64,000 nucleotides of DNA from Flavobacteriales bacterium UBA4110 (GTDB taxonomy: Bacteria > Bacteroidota > Bacteroidia > Flavobacteriales > Weeksellaceae): contig DFXK01000002.1 of NCBI GenBank assembly GCA_002383165.1, positions 226,638 to 290,637 of the forward strand, written 5' to 3'. Of this stretch, positions 15,928-24,590 are shown in pieces. The notes under the pieces were generated by a model that worked only from the letters and a program-made list of their open reading frames with translations, was not told the DNA's origin and made no database searches. A program made the position numbers and the translations under genes. Every line of letters begins with the position of its first letter. Within the stretch, counting starts at the first letter, position 1.

Positions 15928-16956
15928 TTATTTTCTTTTAGAAGATTCTCTGATGTACAGTGTTGGCGCCAGAACAAGCTTCTTTTCTATACTTATGCCG
16001 GAAGAATTGTCTTTTATACTTTCCAAGAATACGTTTCCAGATATCTTCCCCATCAGCACCGGGGTCTGGTCTACCGAACTGATAGAAAGCTCCATAAATT
16101 GGGTAAAAGGTTCGTTACTAAAACCTATAACACCAATGTCCTGAGGTATTTTCAGCTTCAGATTTTTGATTTCCTTACAGGCGCCGAGCGCAGTAAAATC
16201 ACTGGCAGAAAAAATAGCGTCTGGTTTTAACTTTCTTTTCCATATAGTTTTCATTGCATTGATGCCTTCATCTATGGAGCTTCCTGTATTGATGATATTT
16301 TCTTTTATAACAGGCAAATTATAGTTTTTCAGTGCATCGATATAGCCGTTCAGACGGTTTTGATAGATCTCAAGATTCTGATCTCCTGAGAAATGATAGA
16401 TATTTTTATAGCCTTGTTGTCTAAGATGTTCTGTTGCAGCATAAGCCCCTTTGTGGTCATCAATTGTGATGGTGCTGATTCCCGGAATATCTTTTTTCCT
16501 GTCAAAGAATATGATCGGCGTATTGGTGGTCGCAATAATATTTTTTACATAATCCATATCCGAAGTTTTCCTGGAAATCGAAATAAAAATGCAATCTACT
16601 TGCGTATGAAGAAGTGTAGTAAGCTGTTTCTTTTCTATATCAGCATCATCGTGACTCTGACAGATAATAACGCGGTAACCGTGTGGCGAAAGTTCTTCTT
16701 CCAGACCACGGATAACGGATGAAAAGAAATTAGTATTGATATAAGGAACAATTACACCAACCGTTTTTGTCTCGCCGCTTTTAAGCGCCTTGGCCAGATT
16801 ATTCTGTTTATAGTTCATTTCCTTAGCGGTAGAGATTACCAATTCTTTGGTCTCCTGGCTTATTCTGGGATGGTTGTTAAGCGCTCGGGAAACCGTCGCT
16901 ACACTTACATTCAGCTTTTTGGAAATGTCGTATATCGTTGTGTTTTTTTTTGTCAT
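15928..16956 (-). CDS. LacI-family regulator, probable controller of the pectin locus
   Basis: A 342-residue LacI/GalR-type protein. The helix-turn-helix is at residues 7-30 (TIYDISKKLNVSVATVSRALNNHPRISQETK), followed by a periplasmic-binding-like sensor domain (KTVGVIVPYINTNFFSSVIRGLEEEL, ..IFSASDFTALGACKEIK.., GVIGFSNEPFTQFMELSISSVDQ). ATG 16954-16956 is preferred, being preceded by AAAGGATAT, a rare SD-like match; ATG 16966-16968 is the alternative. It heads the pectin block. Five matching ATCGAT-centred palindromes in the locus have the symmetry expected of a LacI-family operator. The inducer is probably a galacturonate-derived intermediate such as KDG; both regulon and ligand are inference. 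Confidence 0.88.
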   Translation of the reverse strand: MTKKNTTIYDISKKLNVSVATVSRALNNHPRISQETKELVISTAKEMNYKQNNLAKALKSGETKTVGVIVPYINTNFFSSVIRGLEEELSPHGYRVIICQSHDDADIEKKQLTTLLHTQVDCIFISISRKTSDMDYVKNIIATTNTPIIFFDRKKDIPGISTITIDDHKGAYAATEHLRQQGYKNIYHFSGDQNLEIYQNRLNGYIDALKNYNLPVIKENIINTGSSIDEGINAMKTIWKRKLKPDAIFSASDFTALGACKEIKNLKLKIPQDIGVIGFSNEPFTQFMELSISSVDQTPVLMGKISGNVFLESIKDNSSGISIEKKLVLAPTLYIRESSKRK

Positions 16957-17063
16957 ATATCCTTTCATGAATATCGAATGTAAATATATAAATAATACCT
17001 GTGACAAGCACTTTATCAGCAGAATTCTTTTAATTAGCCTATTAAAATTGCTTTTTATTGCGG

Positions 17064-17107
17064 ATAAAAACAACAAAAAGCCGCTTCACCGAAATGAAAA
17101 CGGCTTT
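17064..17107 (-). terminator. Terminator after the multidomain pectin methylesterase gene
   Basis: AAAGCCG (17077-17083) pairs with CGGCTTT (17101-17107), with an inner TTCA/TGAA pairing. On the minus strand a T-rich tract follows. It lies 23 bases past the stop codon at 17130. Confidence 0.75.
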
Positions 17108-17129
17108 CTGTATTTTAATATGAAAAAAA

Positions 17130-19769
17130 TTATTTCTTAATTAATTTCCCGCTAAGCTGCTCAGAAGAACTTTTTACAGAATAATAATAAATTCCCGGTT
17201 TCAAAGTACTGCCATCGACTATAATTTTATTGTCTCCGGATTTTGCTTTTTCTGACAAATATTTCACAATTCTTCCACTGTTATCGTACAAAGAGATCGT
17301 TACATCAGAATCTGATTTAAGCTGATAAGAAAGCGTAAGTCTATCTGTAAAAGGATTCGGATAAACTTTCATACTTTTCTTGTTTACATCTGTGGTAGCA
17401 AGTGTTCCTAAATCTATATTAATAGATGCCTCCGGCATCCAATCGAATACAAATGAAGGATCCGTATCTTTTTTGAATACATTAGAAATAGTAAACGGAA
17501 CTGCTTCTGTGTCAGTAAGAACTACTCCACCGTTTGCTCTCTGAAGCAATCTGTCTGGTGTTGCGCCAGCTCCCGTGTTTCCGTATTCTACAAATATCAC
17601 AGGAAGAGTTCCGTTAATGGGTGTAGTCCACCCTGTCGGATTTAGCATTGCAGGTGTCTCACATCTGATGAATGCTGATTTTGGTGTATTCTGCCACGCT
17701 CTTCCAAAATGAAAATTGCTGATAACCGTTCCATTGAAATCTGTTGTACCTGCGGCAGGAACCGTAAGATTACAATCAAGAAAAACAAAGCCGTATTTGG
17801 TAGTGGCTTCAGTAGAAGGCGCAGTTACCACGCTGTTATTTCTGTTGATGTAAGTTGTACAATGATCGAAAACAACAGTCTGACGTCCAAAAATAAAATC
17901 AACATTACCTTCAATATAACAGTTTTTGAAATAAGCTCTACCAATACTGTTACCAAGGTAAGTATCCTGATAGCCTACTATTCTACAATCATAAAAAGAC
18001 TGTCTGTCACCCTGCGTTTTCAATGCCACAGCTTGGGTAGAGGAGTTAATCTGCGTATTAGCCGTTGAATTAACAAATGTATTGGCAACCGTAATTTTTG
18101 ACGCTGTAAAATCACTCCCTAAAACGGCCATCGTCTGAGAATTCGAAGTTCCATATGCCTGTCCTGTATCCGGATTAATCGTTCCTGCAGAAATATTATT
18201 GGTAATAATTGTAGTATCGGCATTGTCACCAATTAGAAACACATTGGATTTATTTTGCCCAAGCGTTGGTCTTTCTGCATAAATTCCCGGTTTGATATGG
18301 ATGATCCATCTTCCTGTGTAATTATCCGGCACAGCATCAAAAGCTGCCTGAACCGTCTGATAATCGCCCGATCCGTCTTTCGCAATTGTTTTTATTACAT
18401 CAGGACTGGTAGCTTGTGTAGTTACAGTAGCTGTAGATCCGTAAGAGGTTCCTGCAGAATTGGTAGCAAAAGTTCTGACATAATATAACGTGGAAGGATT
18501 TACTCCATAAGCATAAGATGAGAAGCTTCCAGTTCCGTTTCCTGTAGATACTATTACTGCATTTTCTAAAGTAGGATTTGCAGTTGTTGAGTAAACAATA
18601 CCTCTTTCAGTAACATTTGCTCCGCCCCAGTCCGTTACATTTCCTGAAACCACAAATGATTTGTTAGTCACCTGCGACTGAGAAACAGTAGTTACAGAAG
18701 GCGATGTGATATTGGCTAAAGTTGTAAACGAAATTTCATTTCCATAAGAAGTTCCCGCTGAATTGGTGGCGTATGAACGTACGTAATAAGTTGTGGCAGG
18801 CAAAAGATTGTTAAGGTTACTTGTATAAGATCCTGTGGTTGCATTCTCTGATGTTTTAAAATCTGCAGTTGTAGGATTTTGATTTGTACTCCAAACCACT
18901 CCACTTGCCGTTATAGCGCCGCCGCCGTTACTGGAAATTGTTCCTCCGGAGCTTGCCGTATTGGTAGAAATCAAAGATGCTGCTGTAGTTGAAACTGTTG
19001 CCGGATTAGCAACCGAACCTTCCATAGTTCCGGAAATCTTGATATTCCTCAGTCCAAACTGTTTGTTCGTAGCAGTTGAAGCTAGGTAAGGATAGAATCT
19101 GACATACATTTTTTGACTTCCCGTCAAAACCACAGGTGAAGACAATGTCACATTAATAGCAGATGAACCATTATTCGGCAATTTTGTAGAAACCTGAATC
19201 TGAACTGGACTGGAAAAATCAGAATTAAGGCTATAAAAAGCCTGGTAGTACATATTTCCAGTACCGGCTGCACCCACCAGTCCTTCTATTTTGTTGATGG
19301 TAAAAGTTCCGCCATTTGTAGGATTAACATCCAGCTGAACATATACCGAAGGCGTAATTGTATTGGTATCTCCTGTCCCTGTCCAGCTATTGTTGCTGGC
19401 TGTTCCTGACCAAAATACGACATTGCTGTCCGTAACAGAATCTCCCGTAAAATCTATTTTTGTATTAACATTGAAAGACATTGCAGATGTAGGGTAAAAT
19501 AAGGAAGACTCTAGATTACCTTCCAGCGATTTTGTAGTAATATCAGACACAAAAGACCATGTTACTGAAGCAGGAGTAGCTTCTAAAAAACGGTATTGAC
19601 CCGAACGAGCTTCTGAAAAGGTTGAATTATTTTCTTTTTGAAGATCTGGTATTCCTGATAAGGATAAATTTTTATTTTCCGAACCAAAGCTGAGTCCTAT
19701 AGTTTTGCCTATCCCAAAAACCGTGGCGGTGCAGATGAGAAAAGACGGAATAATTAAATTTTTTTTCAT
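17130..19769 (-). CDS. Secreted multidomain pectin methylesterase (CE8) with T9SS sorting domain
   Basis: An 879-residue secreted enzyme. It has an N-terminal signal region, a beta-rich domain (about 60-250), and two similar FN3-like repeats ending in YYVRSYATNSAGTSYG and YYVRTFATNSAGTSYG (about 255-450). The CE8 pectinesterase domain (about 455-770) carries IAKDGSGDYQTVQAAF, QAVALKTQGDR, GYQDTYL and YIEGNVDFIFGRQ, the last two bearing the catalytic aspartates. The C-terminal 75 residues (KVYPNPFTDRLTLSY...) form a type A T9SS sorting domain, so it is exported to the cell surface or medium. It removes methyl groups from homogalacturonan, exposing it to the PL1 lyases and GH28. It is likely co-transcribed with the PL1 gene upstream (37-bp gap). 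Confidence 0.9.
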   Translation of the reverse strand: MKKNLIIPSFLICTATVFGIGKTIGLSFGSENKNLSLSGIPDLQKENNSTFSEARSGQYRFLEATPASVTWSFVSDITTKSLEGNLESSLFYPTSAMSFNVNTKIDFTGDSVTDSNVVFWSGTASNNSWTGTGDTNTITPSVYVQLDVNPTNGGTFTINKIEGLVGAAGTGNMYYQAFYSLNSDFSSPVQIQVSTKLPNNGSSAINVTLSSPVVLTGSQKMYVRFYPYLASTATNKQFGLRNIKISGTMEGSVANPATVSTTAASLISTNTASSGGTISSNGGGAITASGVVWSTNQNPTTADFKTSENATTGSYTSNLNNLLPATTYYVRSYATNSAGTSYGNEISFTTLANITSPSVTTVSQSQVTNKSFVVSGNVTDWGGANVTERGIVYSTTANPTLENAVIVSTGNGTGSFSSYAYGVNPSTLYYVRTFATNSAGTSYGSTATVTTQATSPDVIKTIAKDGSGDYQTVQAAFDAVPDNYTGRWIIHIKPGIYAERPTLGQNKSNVFLIGDNADTTIITNNISAGTINPDTGQAYGTSNSQTMAVLGSDFTASKITVANTFVNSTANTQINSSTQAVALKTQGDRQSFYDCRIVGYQDTYLGNSIGRAYFKNCYIEGNVDFIFGRQTVVFDHCTTYINRNNSVVTAPSTEATTKYGFVFLDCNLTVPAAGTTDFNGTVISNFHFGRAWQNTPKSAFIRCETPAMLNPTGWTTPINGTLPVIFVEYGNTGAGATPDRLLQRANGGVVLTDTEAVPFTISNVFKKDTDPSFVFDWMPEASINIDLGTLATTDVNKKSMKVYPNPFTDRLTLSYQLKSDSDVTISLYDNSGRIVKYLSEKAKSGDNKIIVDGSTLKPGIYYYSVKSSSEQLSGKLIKK

Positions 19770-19806
19770 AATAATTAAATTAAGGATTGATGTAATTGAT
19801 CACAAA

Positions 19807-21117
19807 TTATTTTATGATGACTTTCTGAGTGTATGAGTCACTATCCGTCTTAACTTCGAATAGTTTTACACCCTTACCTAGTTTTTTGATGGAAATAGAA
19901 TTAACCTGACTATTACCTTTTTTTAGCTTTCCTTCATAAATTACGCCTTCTGACTTACCTGTAATATCGGTGACAACTATTCGTACAGGCTTATCATTTT
20001 GCGAAAAAGCTTTCAGAGAAATTTCTTCTGACGCAGGATTCGGAAATAATAAAAATTTAGATTTTGAAACCGGGCTGACTTCCTCCGATGCCAAAAAAAC
20101 ACAGTCTGTAGGCTGAAGTAATACTGCGCCAGCACCGTTCATTACAGTCTGCTTAACATCTGAAGATGAAATCTTATCTATGGAATACGGTGGCGTAAAA
20201 GCTGTACCGGAACCAACAGATGTACCAGAAGTTCCTACAAATGTATTATCAACAGATTGTGCCGCGGTAAAATTGCCTGTCTCCAATCGGATCGGGTTCT
20301 TTACATTTTCGAAGTAATTGGACTCAATCAGCATATCTGCTTTATAACCCGCATAGATACAGTAATTGCTTACAGAACTGCTGAAATAGTTATTAAGCAA
20401 ATGAATCTTTCCGAATCTAGCTCTCGGCATCCTTTCTCTTACACCACTTGCCCACCAGCAATATTGCATTGTGATTCTCAGCTTTCCTGTATCCTGAGTA
20501 TCCGTGTCTGATGAACCGAAAAGATTAGAGAAACGGTGATCATTGGATCCACCGGAACCGCCAGGAATTGGAGCCTTCAGATATTCGAACTTGGTCCAGG
20601 AAATCGTGATAAGATCTGAGGCATTTTTAATATCAAGGTTGCCATCCAAAGCATCCTGAAAAGTACAGTGATCTACCCAGACATCTGTACAGTTATCAAT
20701 GGTGAGATTATCATTACCATCTACATCATAAGCACCAGGACCTTCAAACGTTATGTTTTTTATCATAACGTTTGAACTGTTTTTCAAAGTTAATATTCCG
20801 GAACCGCCGGCAGTAAGATCAGTTGAAATAAGTCTGGCGCCTGCTAAACCTAAAATAGATTTTCCACTCTGTCCGTTAAGTGTAAGCCTACCAGCAGTGG
20901 GAAAAGTAATTTGCCCTGAAACATGGATTACTTTTACAGAAGTGCTGAGTACAGCTGCACGAAGTTCTGAATAAGTAGTTACCACTACAGGAACAGAAGA
21001 TCCGCCCCCGGTAACACCATTCACTGATGCCCAACCAGAAACCAAACACTGGGCATTGGTCTTTATAGTCACTGCGGAAATTAAGAAAAACGCAATTGTT
21101 AGAAAATACCTTTTCAT
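19807..21117 (-). CDS. Secreted PL1-family pectate lyase with T9SS sorting domain
   Basis: A 436-residue secreted lyase. Signal peptide to about residue 22 (ends TNAQ). The right-handed beta-helix PL1 domain (about 30-345) shows NLTIDNCTDVWVDHCTFQDALDGNLDIKN (calcium-binding aspartates), ITISWTKFEY and RITMQYCWWASGVRERMPRARFGKIHLLNNYF, whose Arg-x-Pro-Arg region matches the PL1 catalytic arginine site. Residues 360-436 form a T9SS type A domain (FLLFPNPASEEISL...). It cleaves de-esterified homogalacturonan by beta-elimination, releasing unsaturated oligogalacturonides. It lies just upstream of the multidomain pectin methylesterase on the same strand. Confidence 0.9.
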   Translation of the reverse strand: MKRYFLTIAFFLISAVTIKTNAQCLVSGWASVNGVTGGGSSVPVVVTTYSELRAAVLSTSVKVIHVSGQITFPTAGRLTLNGQSGKSILGLAGARLISTDLTAGGSGILTLKNSSNVMIKNITFEGPGAYDVDGNDNLTIDNCTDVWVDHCTFQDALDGNLDIKNASDLITISWTKFEYLKAPIPGGSGGSNDHRFSNLFGSSDTDTQDTGKLRITMQYCWWASGVRERMPRARFGKIHLLNNYFSSSVSNYCIYAGYKADMLIESNYFENVKNPIRLETGNFTAAQSVDNTFVGTSGTSVGSGTAFTPPYSIDKISSSDVKQTVMNGAGAVLLQPTDCVFLASEEVSPVSKSKFLLFPNPASEEISLKAFSQNDKPVRIVVTDITGKSEGVIYEGKLKKGNSQVNSISIKKLGKGVKLFEVKTDSDSYTQKVIIK

Positions 21118-21219
21118 TGGGAATAATATCTATAATAAAAATTTTGTCAATATATTGGTTTTCAAATCTCAATTAACTGATTATCATTAAATTAAAATTC
21201 AATTAAATTAAGAAAAGAG

Positions 21220-21260
21220 GGAAAAAAAAGTTTGATGAAAAATGAGATTTCATCAAACTT
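21220..21260 (-). terminator. Intrinsic terminator after the 259-residue secreted protein gene
   Basis: A perfect 13-bp stem (21228-21240 with 21248-21260) followed on the minus strand by an eight-base T-run. It isolates the upstream secreted-protein gene from the PL1 and pectin methylesterase pair. Confidence 0.9.
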
Positions 21261-21319
21261 TTATTAATGAAAGATTTAATTTCATATTTGGTACTCCAAA
21301 TCAAGAGGAGACTCTAATA

Positions 21320-22099
21320 TTATTGTAATAAAACCTTTACAGACTTTTCTCCTGCTTCTGACTTCAGATTTACAAAGTATAATCCTTTAGAATTAACCTC
21401 GAAATTAGCATCAGCAGAAACATTGGCAGATTTTATTAATATTCCATTTGCAGAGAAAATGCTAACCTGCGTATTTTTTGAATCAAGATCAGAAACGTAA
21501 ACTTTACTTCCGGAAGAATACACTTTAGCTTTCATGTCTTTCTTAACATCATTTACACCCAAAACTGTTGTTCCAACATTGGTAGCTGTGATTTTGTAAA
21601 GATTAAGCGACTGATCTCCGTAGATATATATATATCTTGCCGGTCCTACATAATCATAAGTGTAGATAATAGCATCCGTAGAGTTGGAATAGGTTTTAGA
21701 TGCTAGGATAGCTGTCCCAGTTCCAATGTACAAGGTTCTGTCTCCGGATCCTCCGTTTTTATACCAAACACTGATAGAACTGTTTCCGTTAGTTTTAAAA
21801 TAAACATAACGCTGCGTTGGAGTTGTATTAACACCTGTTGAAGTAAAACCACCGCCATTTAGTTTAAAACGTTTAGTAGCCGTGTAACCATCTGTAAATG
21901 TAGCAGAATTGGATTCTACCTGCGCAAAGTTCACAACAGTTTCTGGACCGGGAACCAATGCTAAGTTGTTTTTAACCTTAGCAGTTTCTCCAGATACAAT
22001 TGGCCAGGCTGCGGAGGAAAAATCCCAAGTAGTCTGAGCTTTTACGTTTTCTACAGTAGCTACTACTGCAAATGCTAAAAGAAGTAATGATTTTTTCAT
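21320..22099 (-). CDS. Secreted protein: putative carbohydrate-binding-like module plus T9SS sorting domain
   Basis: A 259-residue exported protein of unknown function. Signal peptide to about residue 21 (ends VKAQ). A single beta-rich module follows (TTWDFSSAAWP..., FTDGYTATKRFKLNGGG, RYVYFKTNGNSSISVWYKNGG, RYIYIYGDQSLNLYKITAT). The C-terminal 70 residues form a T9SS-like domain (KVYSSGSKVYVSDLDSK..., GLYFVNLKSEAGEKSVKVLLQ). There is no catalytic signature. The same kind of module, with LTKRFKMESS and LFYIKTTYN, sits near the C-terminus of the 854-residue pectate lyase, so pectin binding is a reasonable guess. It has its own promoter, a candidate LacI operator and a terminator, indicating single-gene transcription. 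Confidence 0.75.
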   Translation of the reverse strand: MKKSLLLLAFAVVATVENVKAQTTWDFSSAAWPIVSGETAKVKNNLALVPGPETVVNFAQVESNSATFTDGYTATKRFKLNGGGFTSTGVNTTPTQRYVYFKTNGNSSISVWYKNGGSGDRTLYIGTGTAILASKTYSNSTDAIIYTYDYVGPARYIYIYGDQSLNLYKITATNVGTTVLGVNDVKKDMKAKVYSSGSKVYVSDLDSKNTQVSIFSANGILIKSANVSADANFEVNSKGLYFVNLKSEAGEKSVKVLLQ

Positions 22100-22132
22100 G
22101 ATGAGATAATTTATTTAATAATGTTAATTTTA

Positions 22133-22146
22133 TGCAATCGATTACA
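22133..22146. promoter_or_regulatory. Candidate LacI-family operator
   Basis: TGCAATCGATTACA is centred 40 bases upstream of the 259-residue protein's ATG and just downstream of the -7 element. It is identical to the site at 40456-40469 before kduI. Binding here would block transcription. Confidence 0.75.
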
Positions 22147-22170
22147 CAATATTTTGTTATTTTTCTATGG

Positions 22171-22202
22171 TTCTAATATAAAATTAAATTCTAATTCCAA
22201 AA
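22171..22202 (-). promoter_or_regulatory. Candidate promoter of the 259-residue secreted protein gene
   Basis: On the minus strand TTTTGG (near 22197-22202) and TATATTAGAA (22171-22180) lie at roughly -33/-7 spacing. A nearly identical block occurs before the paralogous gene at 23339-23368. The conservation of this non-coding block supports promoter function. Confidence 0.55.
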
Positions 22203-22481
22203 TAATTTTTTTTTAATTTATTGTTAATTTTTCAGCATTGATTATAAAACCCTTTATGAATAATAGTTTAGGACATATTAAAATGGTTCATTTTAATTTA
22301 ACAGAAGAATAAAAATCATATTTTTGACCAAAATAAATATGCAATCGTTTAACTAAAATCAGTGGTTATTTTATTAAAAATACAACGAAACAGAAAAAAT
22401 AAATTGAAAATTCAATAAAAAAACCTCTGAACAAAAACAAGTTTTATTCTAAAAAAATAAAACGCAAGAATGCTAAAATCA
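22203..22481. other. AT-rich intergenic stretch with a weak terminator
   Basis: No gene is visible. At 22441-22463 GTTTTATT pairs with AATAAAAC and is followed by TTGTTTTTG on the minus strand. This is a weak terminator candidate for the gene ending at 22482. Nothing else stands out. Confidence 0.4.
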
Positions 22482-23273
22482 CTATCGGATTATTACCTTT
22501 TCAGAGAAGCTACCTTTTTCGGAGATTACATTAACAATATAAACTCCTTTATCAGCCACTTCGAAATCCGTATCACTTGATGATTTCAAAGTCTTTACAA
22601 GACTTCCTCCTGTTGTATAAACGTTAATTAAGCTGTGTTTAGAATCCAAATTTGAAACAAAAATCCTGTTACCACTTGAGATGATATGAGTTTTTAATGA
22701 TGCCTTAGAACCACCTGCAGCAAGCGTGGAATTGTCTATATATTCAATCTTATAAACACTATTATCGCCGTTTCCCGTAGACACTATAATATTTGTAGGT
22801 GTCCCCGTGTATGTATATGAAGCTATCACAATATCAGTCACTGAACTTCCATTGAATGTTGTAGAACTAAGTACTTTTCCAGCATTATCTGAAATAAGAA
22901 CTGATCTGCCTGCACCGCCGCCTCTTGCCCAGAATTTTATGATTGCATTATCTGACACAGGAAACTGAAGATATCTTCTTGTCGGCATACTCGTGGTTCC
23001 CACAGTTGGATTAGTAGATCCCGAATAGCTGTTACCTCCAAACTGAAGACGCTGTGTAGGAGCATAATTATCTTCAAATGTCGCAAGATTGGTGGTAGAA
23101 ATTGTTAGATTGCTACCGCCGGGAATCAGAGTCAGACCATTAATGGTTGTTGTCACAGAAATTACACCAGCCGGAAACTTAGATGTATCACTAAAGTCCC
23201 ATGTTTTAGATTGTGCATTGGCTTGAATTGCTGCAATACCCGCAACAATCACAGAAAGTAATAGTTTTTTCAT
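22482..23273 (-). CDS. Secreted protein, paralogue of the 259-residue module protein
   Basis: A 263-residue exported protein with the same design as its neighbour at 21320-22099: signal peptide (ends IQANAQ), a WDFSDTSKFP-starting beta-rich module with TFEDNYAPTQRLQFGG, RRYLQFPVSDNAIIKFWARGGG, TNIIVSTGNGDNSVYKIEYID, and a C-terminal T9SS-like domain (ISSGNRIFVSNLDSKHSLINVYTTGG..., GVYIVNVISEKGSFSEKVIIR). No catalytic motif is visible. The two proteins are alike in plan but differ considerably in sequence, so the duplication is not recent. An operator box (23301-23314) and a shared promoter block precede it. A surface or secreted binding protein for pectin is inferred. Confidence 0.75.
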   Translation of the reverse strand: MKKLLLSVIVAGIAAIQANAQSKTWDFSDTSKFPAGVISVTTTINGLTLIPGGSNLTISTTNLATFEDNYAPTQRLQFGGNSYSGSTNPTVGTTSMPTRRYLQFPVSDNAIIKFWARGGGAGRSVLISDNAGKVLSSTTFNGSSVTDIVIASYTYTGTPTNIIVSTGNGDNSVYKIEYIDNSTLAAGGSKASLKTHIISSGNRIFVSNLDSKHSLINVYTTGGSLVKTLKSSSDTDFEVADKGVYIVNVISEKGSFSEKVIIR

Positions 23274-23300
23274 AATTATAAAATTTAAAGTAGTTTTTTA

Positions 23301-23314
23301 CGCAATCGATTACA
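23301..23314. promoter_or_regulatory. Candidate LacI-family operator
   Basis: CGCAATCGATTACA begins 28 bases upstream of the 263-residue protein's ATG and downstream of its -7 element, the same placement as at 22133-22146. The core GCAATCGATTAC is shared with the kduI site. Confidence 0.75.
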
Positions 23315-23338
23315 CTTTTATTTTCAACAAATCGACGC

Positions 23339-23368
23339 TTCTAATATAAATTTAATTCTAAACCAAAC
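23339..23368 (-). promoter_or_regulatory. Candidate promoter of the 263-residue secreted protein gene
   Basis: On the minus strand GTTTGG (23363-23368) and TATATTAGAA (23339-23348) repeat the arrangement seen at 22171-22202, with TTAGAATT between them in both. The operator at 23301 lies about 25 bases downstream of the -7 box. Confidence 0.55.
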
Positions 23369-23528
23369 AAGCTTAATTGGAAAAAATTTTTAAATAAAAT
23401 AGAACTTAGTTATTAAATATTTAACAATTACGCTGTTTATGATTATTTGCAGTTAAATAACTGTTTAAATTACTTTTAAAAAAAGTATAATATTGAGGCT
23501 CAGAACGAATGTTTTGTAGTGAAAACAA

Positions 23529-23542
23529 CGCAATCGATTGCA
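23529..23542. promoter_or_regulatory. Candidate distal LacI-family operator
   Basis: CGCAATCGATTGCA contains the 12-bp perfect palindrome GCAATCGATTGC, identical to the site before susC. It is about 255 bases upstream of the 263-residue protein's ATG and 37 bases past the end of the pectinesterase gene. It could act with the 23301 site, possibly by looping. The remaining intergenic bases (23369-23578) show nothing else. Confidence 0.6.
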
Positions 23543-23578
23543 TAAAAATTCCCAAAAAACTTTTCAAAAGAATAAAAA

Positions 23579-24586
23579 TCAAAAATCTACACAAAAAACT
23601 ATTGCGCAACAACTTGATGGAAACCAACTATCTGATTTTCTGAAAATCTTTTCAATCGAATACTTTTTCAATTCGTTCCTGGAAAGTTGATGGCTCCACC
23701 CAATTCTTTTTTCTGGATTTGCACCACTTCCCATACTATTAAATTCTGCATAGAAAGCAGTTTTCTCTTTATCAGGGAACATTTTATCGCCTTTCCACGG
23801 ATTCCAACCTTCCGATAAAATATGGCTTCCCATAGTTGTATTAATGAAAACCGTCTTTGCAAATGGTCGCCAAGGTCGTCCGAGATAAACTTTGGTAATA
23901 TCTTCTTTTGCAGTCAAATGACAATCAATAAAGACAAAACCATATTGATTTTCCTTACTTGTTGCAGCAGCAGTGATGTAAGAATTCGCTAAACTTTTGA
24001 TTTCACAATTTTTGAAAACCACAGTCGCTTGGCCGAAAATAAAATCCGTAGTTCCTTCTATATAACAGTTTTCATAATATTGTCGGCTGTGGTCAGTTGC
24101 GGAATAAAGCGTGTCCTGACAACCTAAAATTTTGGAATTCTTCATCACAAATCGGTCGCCTTTCACGTGTAAAGCAACGGCCTGACCTTGCTTACAAGAT
24201 GAATTCTTAATGGTCAGATTTGAAATTTTAACATTATCTCCTGCAACAAGAAAAGTATATGAATTGAATGTATTGAATTTTTCATTGGTCAAAGGATTCA
24301 GTTTTCCAGAGAAATCGTCATTGGTAATGATTGTATTTTCTTTGTCTTCGCCTTCAATTGTAATCCAATGTTTTGATGAAGGAATCACGATTTTTTCATT
24401 ATAAATTCCGGATTTGATTTTAATCAAAGCTTCAGCCGGACCTAAATCCCGAATCGAATTAATCGCACTCTGAATCGTCTCGAAATCTCCGGAACCATCT
24501 TTAGCAACTGTAATCGTTATATAAGGCGATTGTCCAAAAGACAAAACCACGAACAAAAAACTTAGAAAAGAAAATAGCTTTTTCAT
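23579..24586 (-). CDS. Exported pectin methylesterase (CE8)
   Basis: A 335-residue CE8 enzyme with a signal peptide (MKKLFSFLSFLFVVLSFGQS). The catalytic domain has ITVAKDGSGDFETIQSAI, GQAVALHVKGDR, LGCQDTLYS and YIEGTTDFIFGQATVVFKNC (catalytic Asp pair), and VYLGRPWRPFAKTVF with the conserved Arg-Pro-Trp. It hydrolyses pectin methyl esters. Without a T9SS domain it is probably periplasmic. The C-terminus (DSWFPSSCCAIVFCVDF) is longer and unlike that of its paralogue at 30617, which ends DNWNFKIMK; the tail may be read-through of a mutated stop or a late frameshift. Four bases separate it from the esterase gene upstream, so the two are probably co-transcribed. Confidence 0.9.
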   Translation of the reverse strand: MKKLFSFLSFLFVVLSFGQSPYITITVAKDGSGDFETIQSAINSIRDLGPAEALIKIKSGIYNEKIVIPSSKHWITIEGEDKENTIITNDDFSGKLNPLTNEKFNTFNSYTFLVAGDNVKISNLTIKNSSCKQGQAVALHVKGDRFVMKNSKILGCQDTLYSATDHSRQYYENCYIEGTTDFIFGQATVVFKNCEIKSLANSYITAAATSKENQYGFVFIDCHLTAKEDITKVYLGRPWRPFAKTVFINTTMGSHILSEGWNPWKGDKMFPDKEKTAFYAEFNSMGSGANPEKRIGWSHQLSRNELKKYSIEKIFRKSDSWFPSSCCAIVFCVDF

Positions 24587-24590
24587 TAGA

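Noticed and set aside
19791..19804. TGTAATTGATCACA as a LacI operator before the multidomain pectin methylesterase gene
   Set aside because: Only about 11 of 14 bases match and the palindromic centre is lost; not included with the five clear sites.
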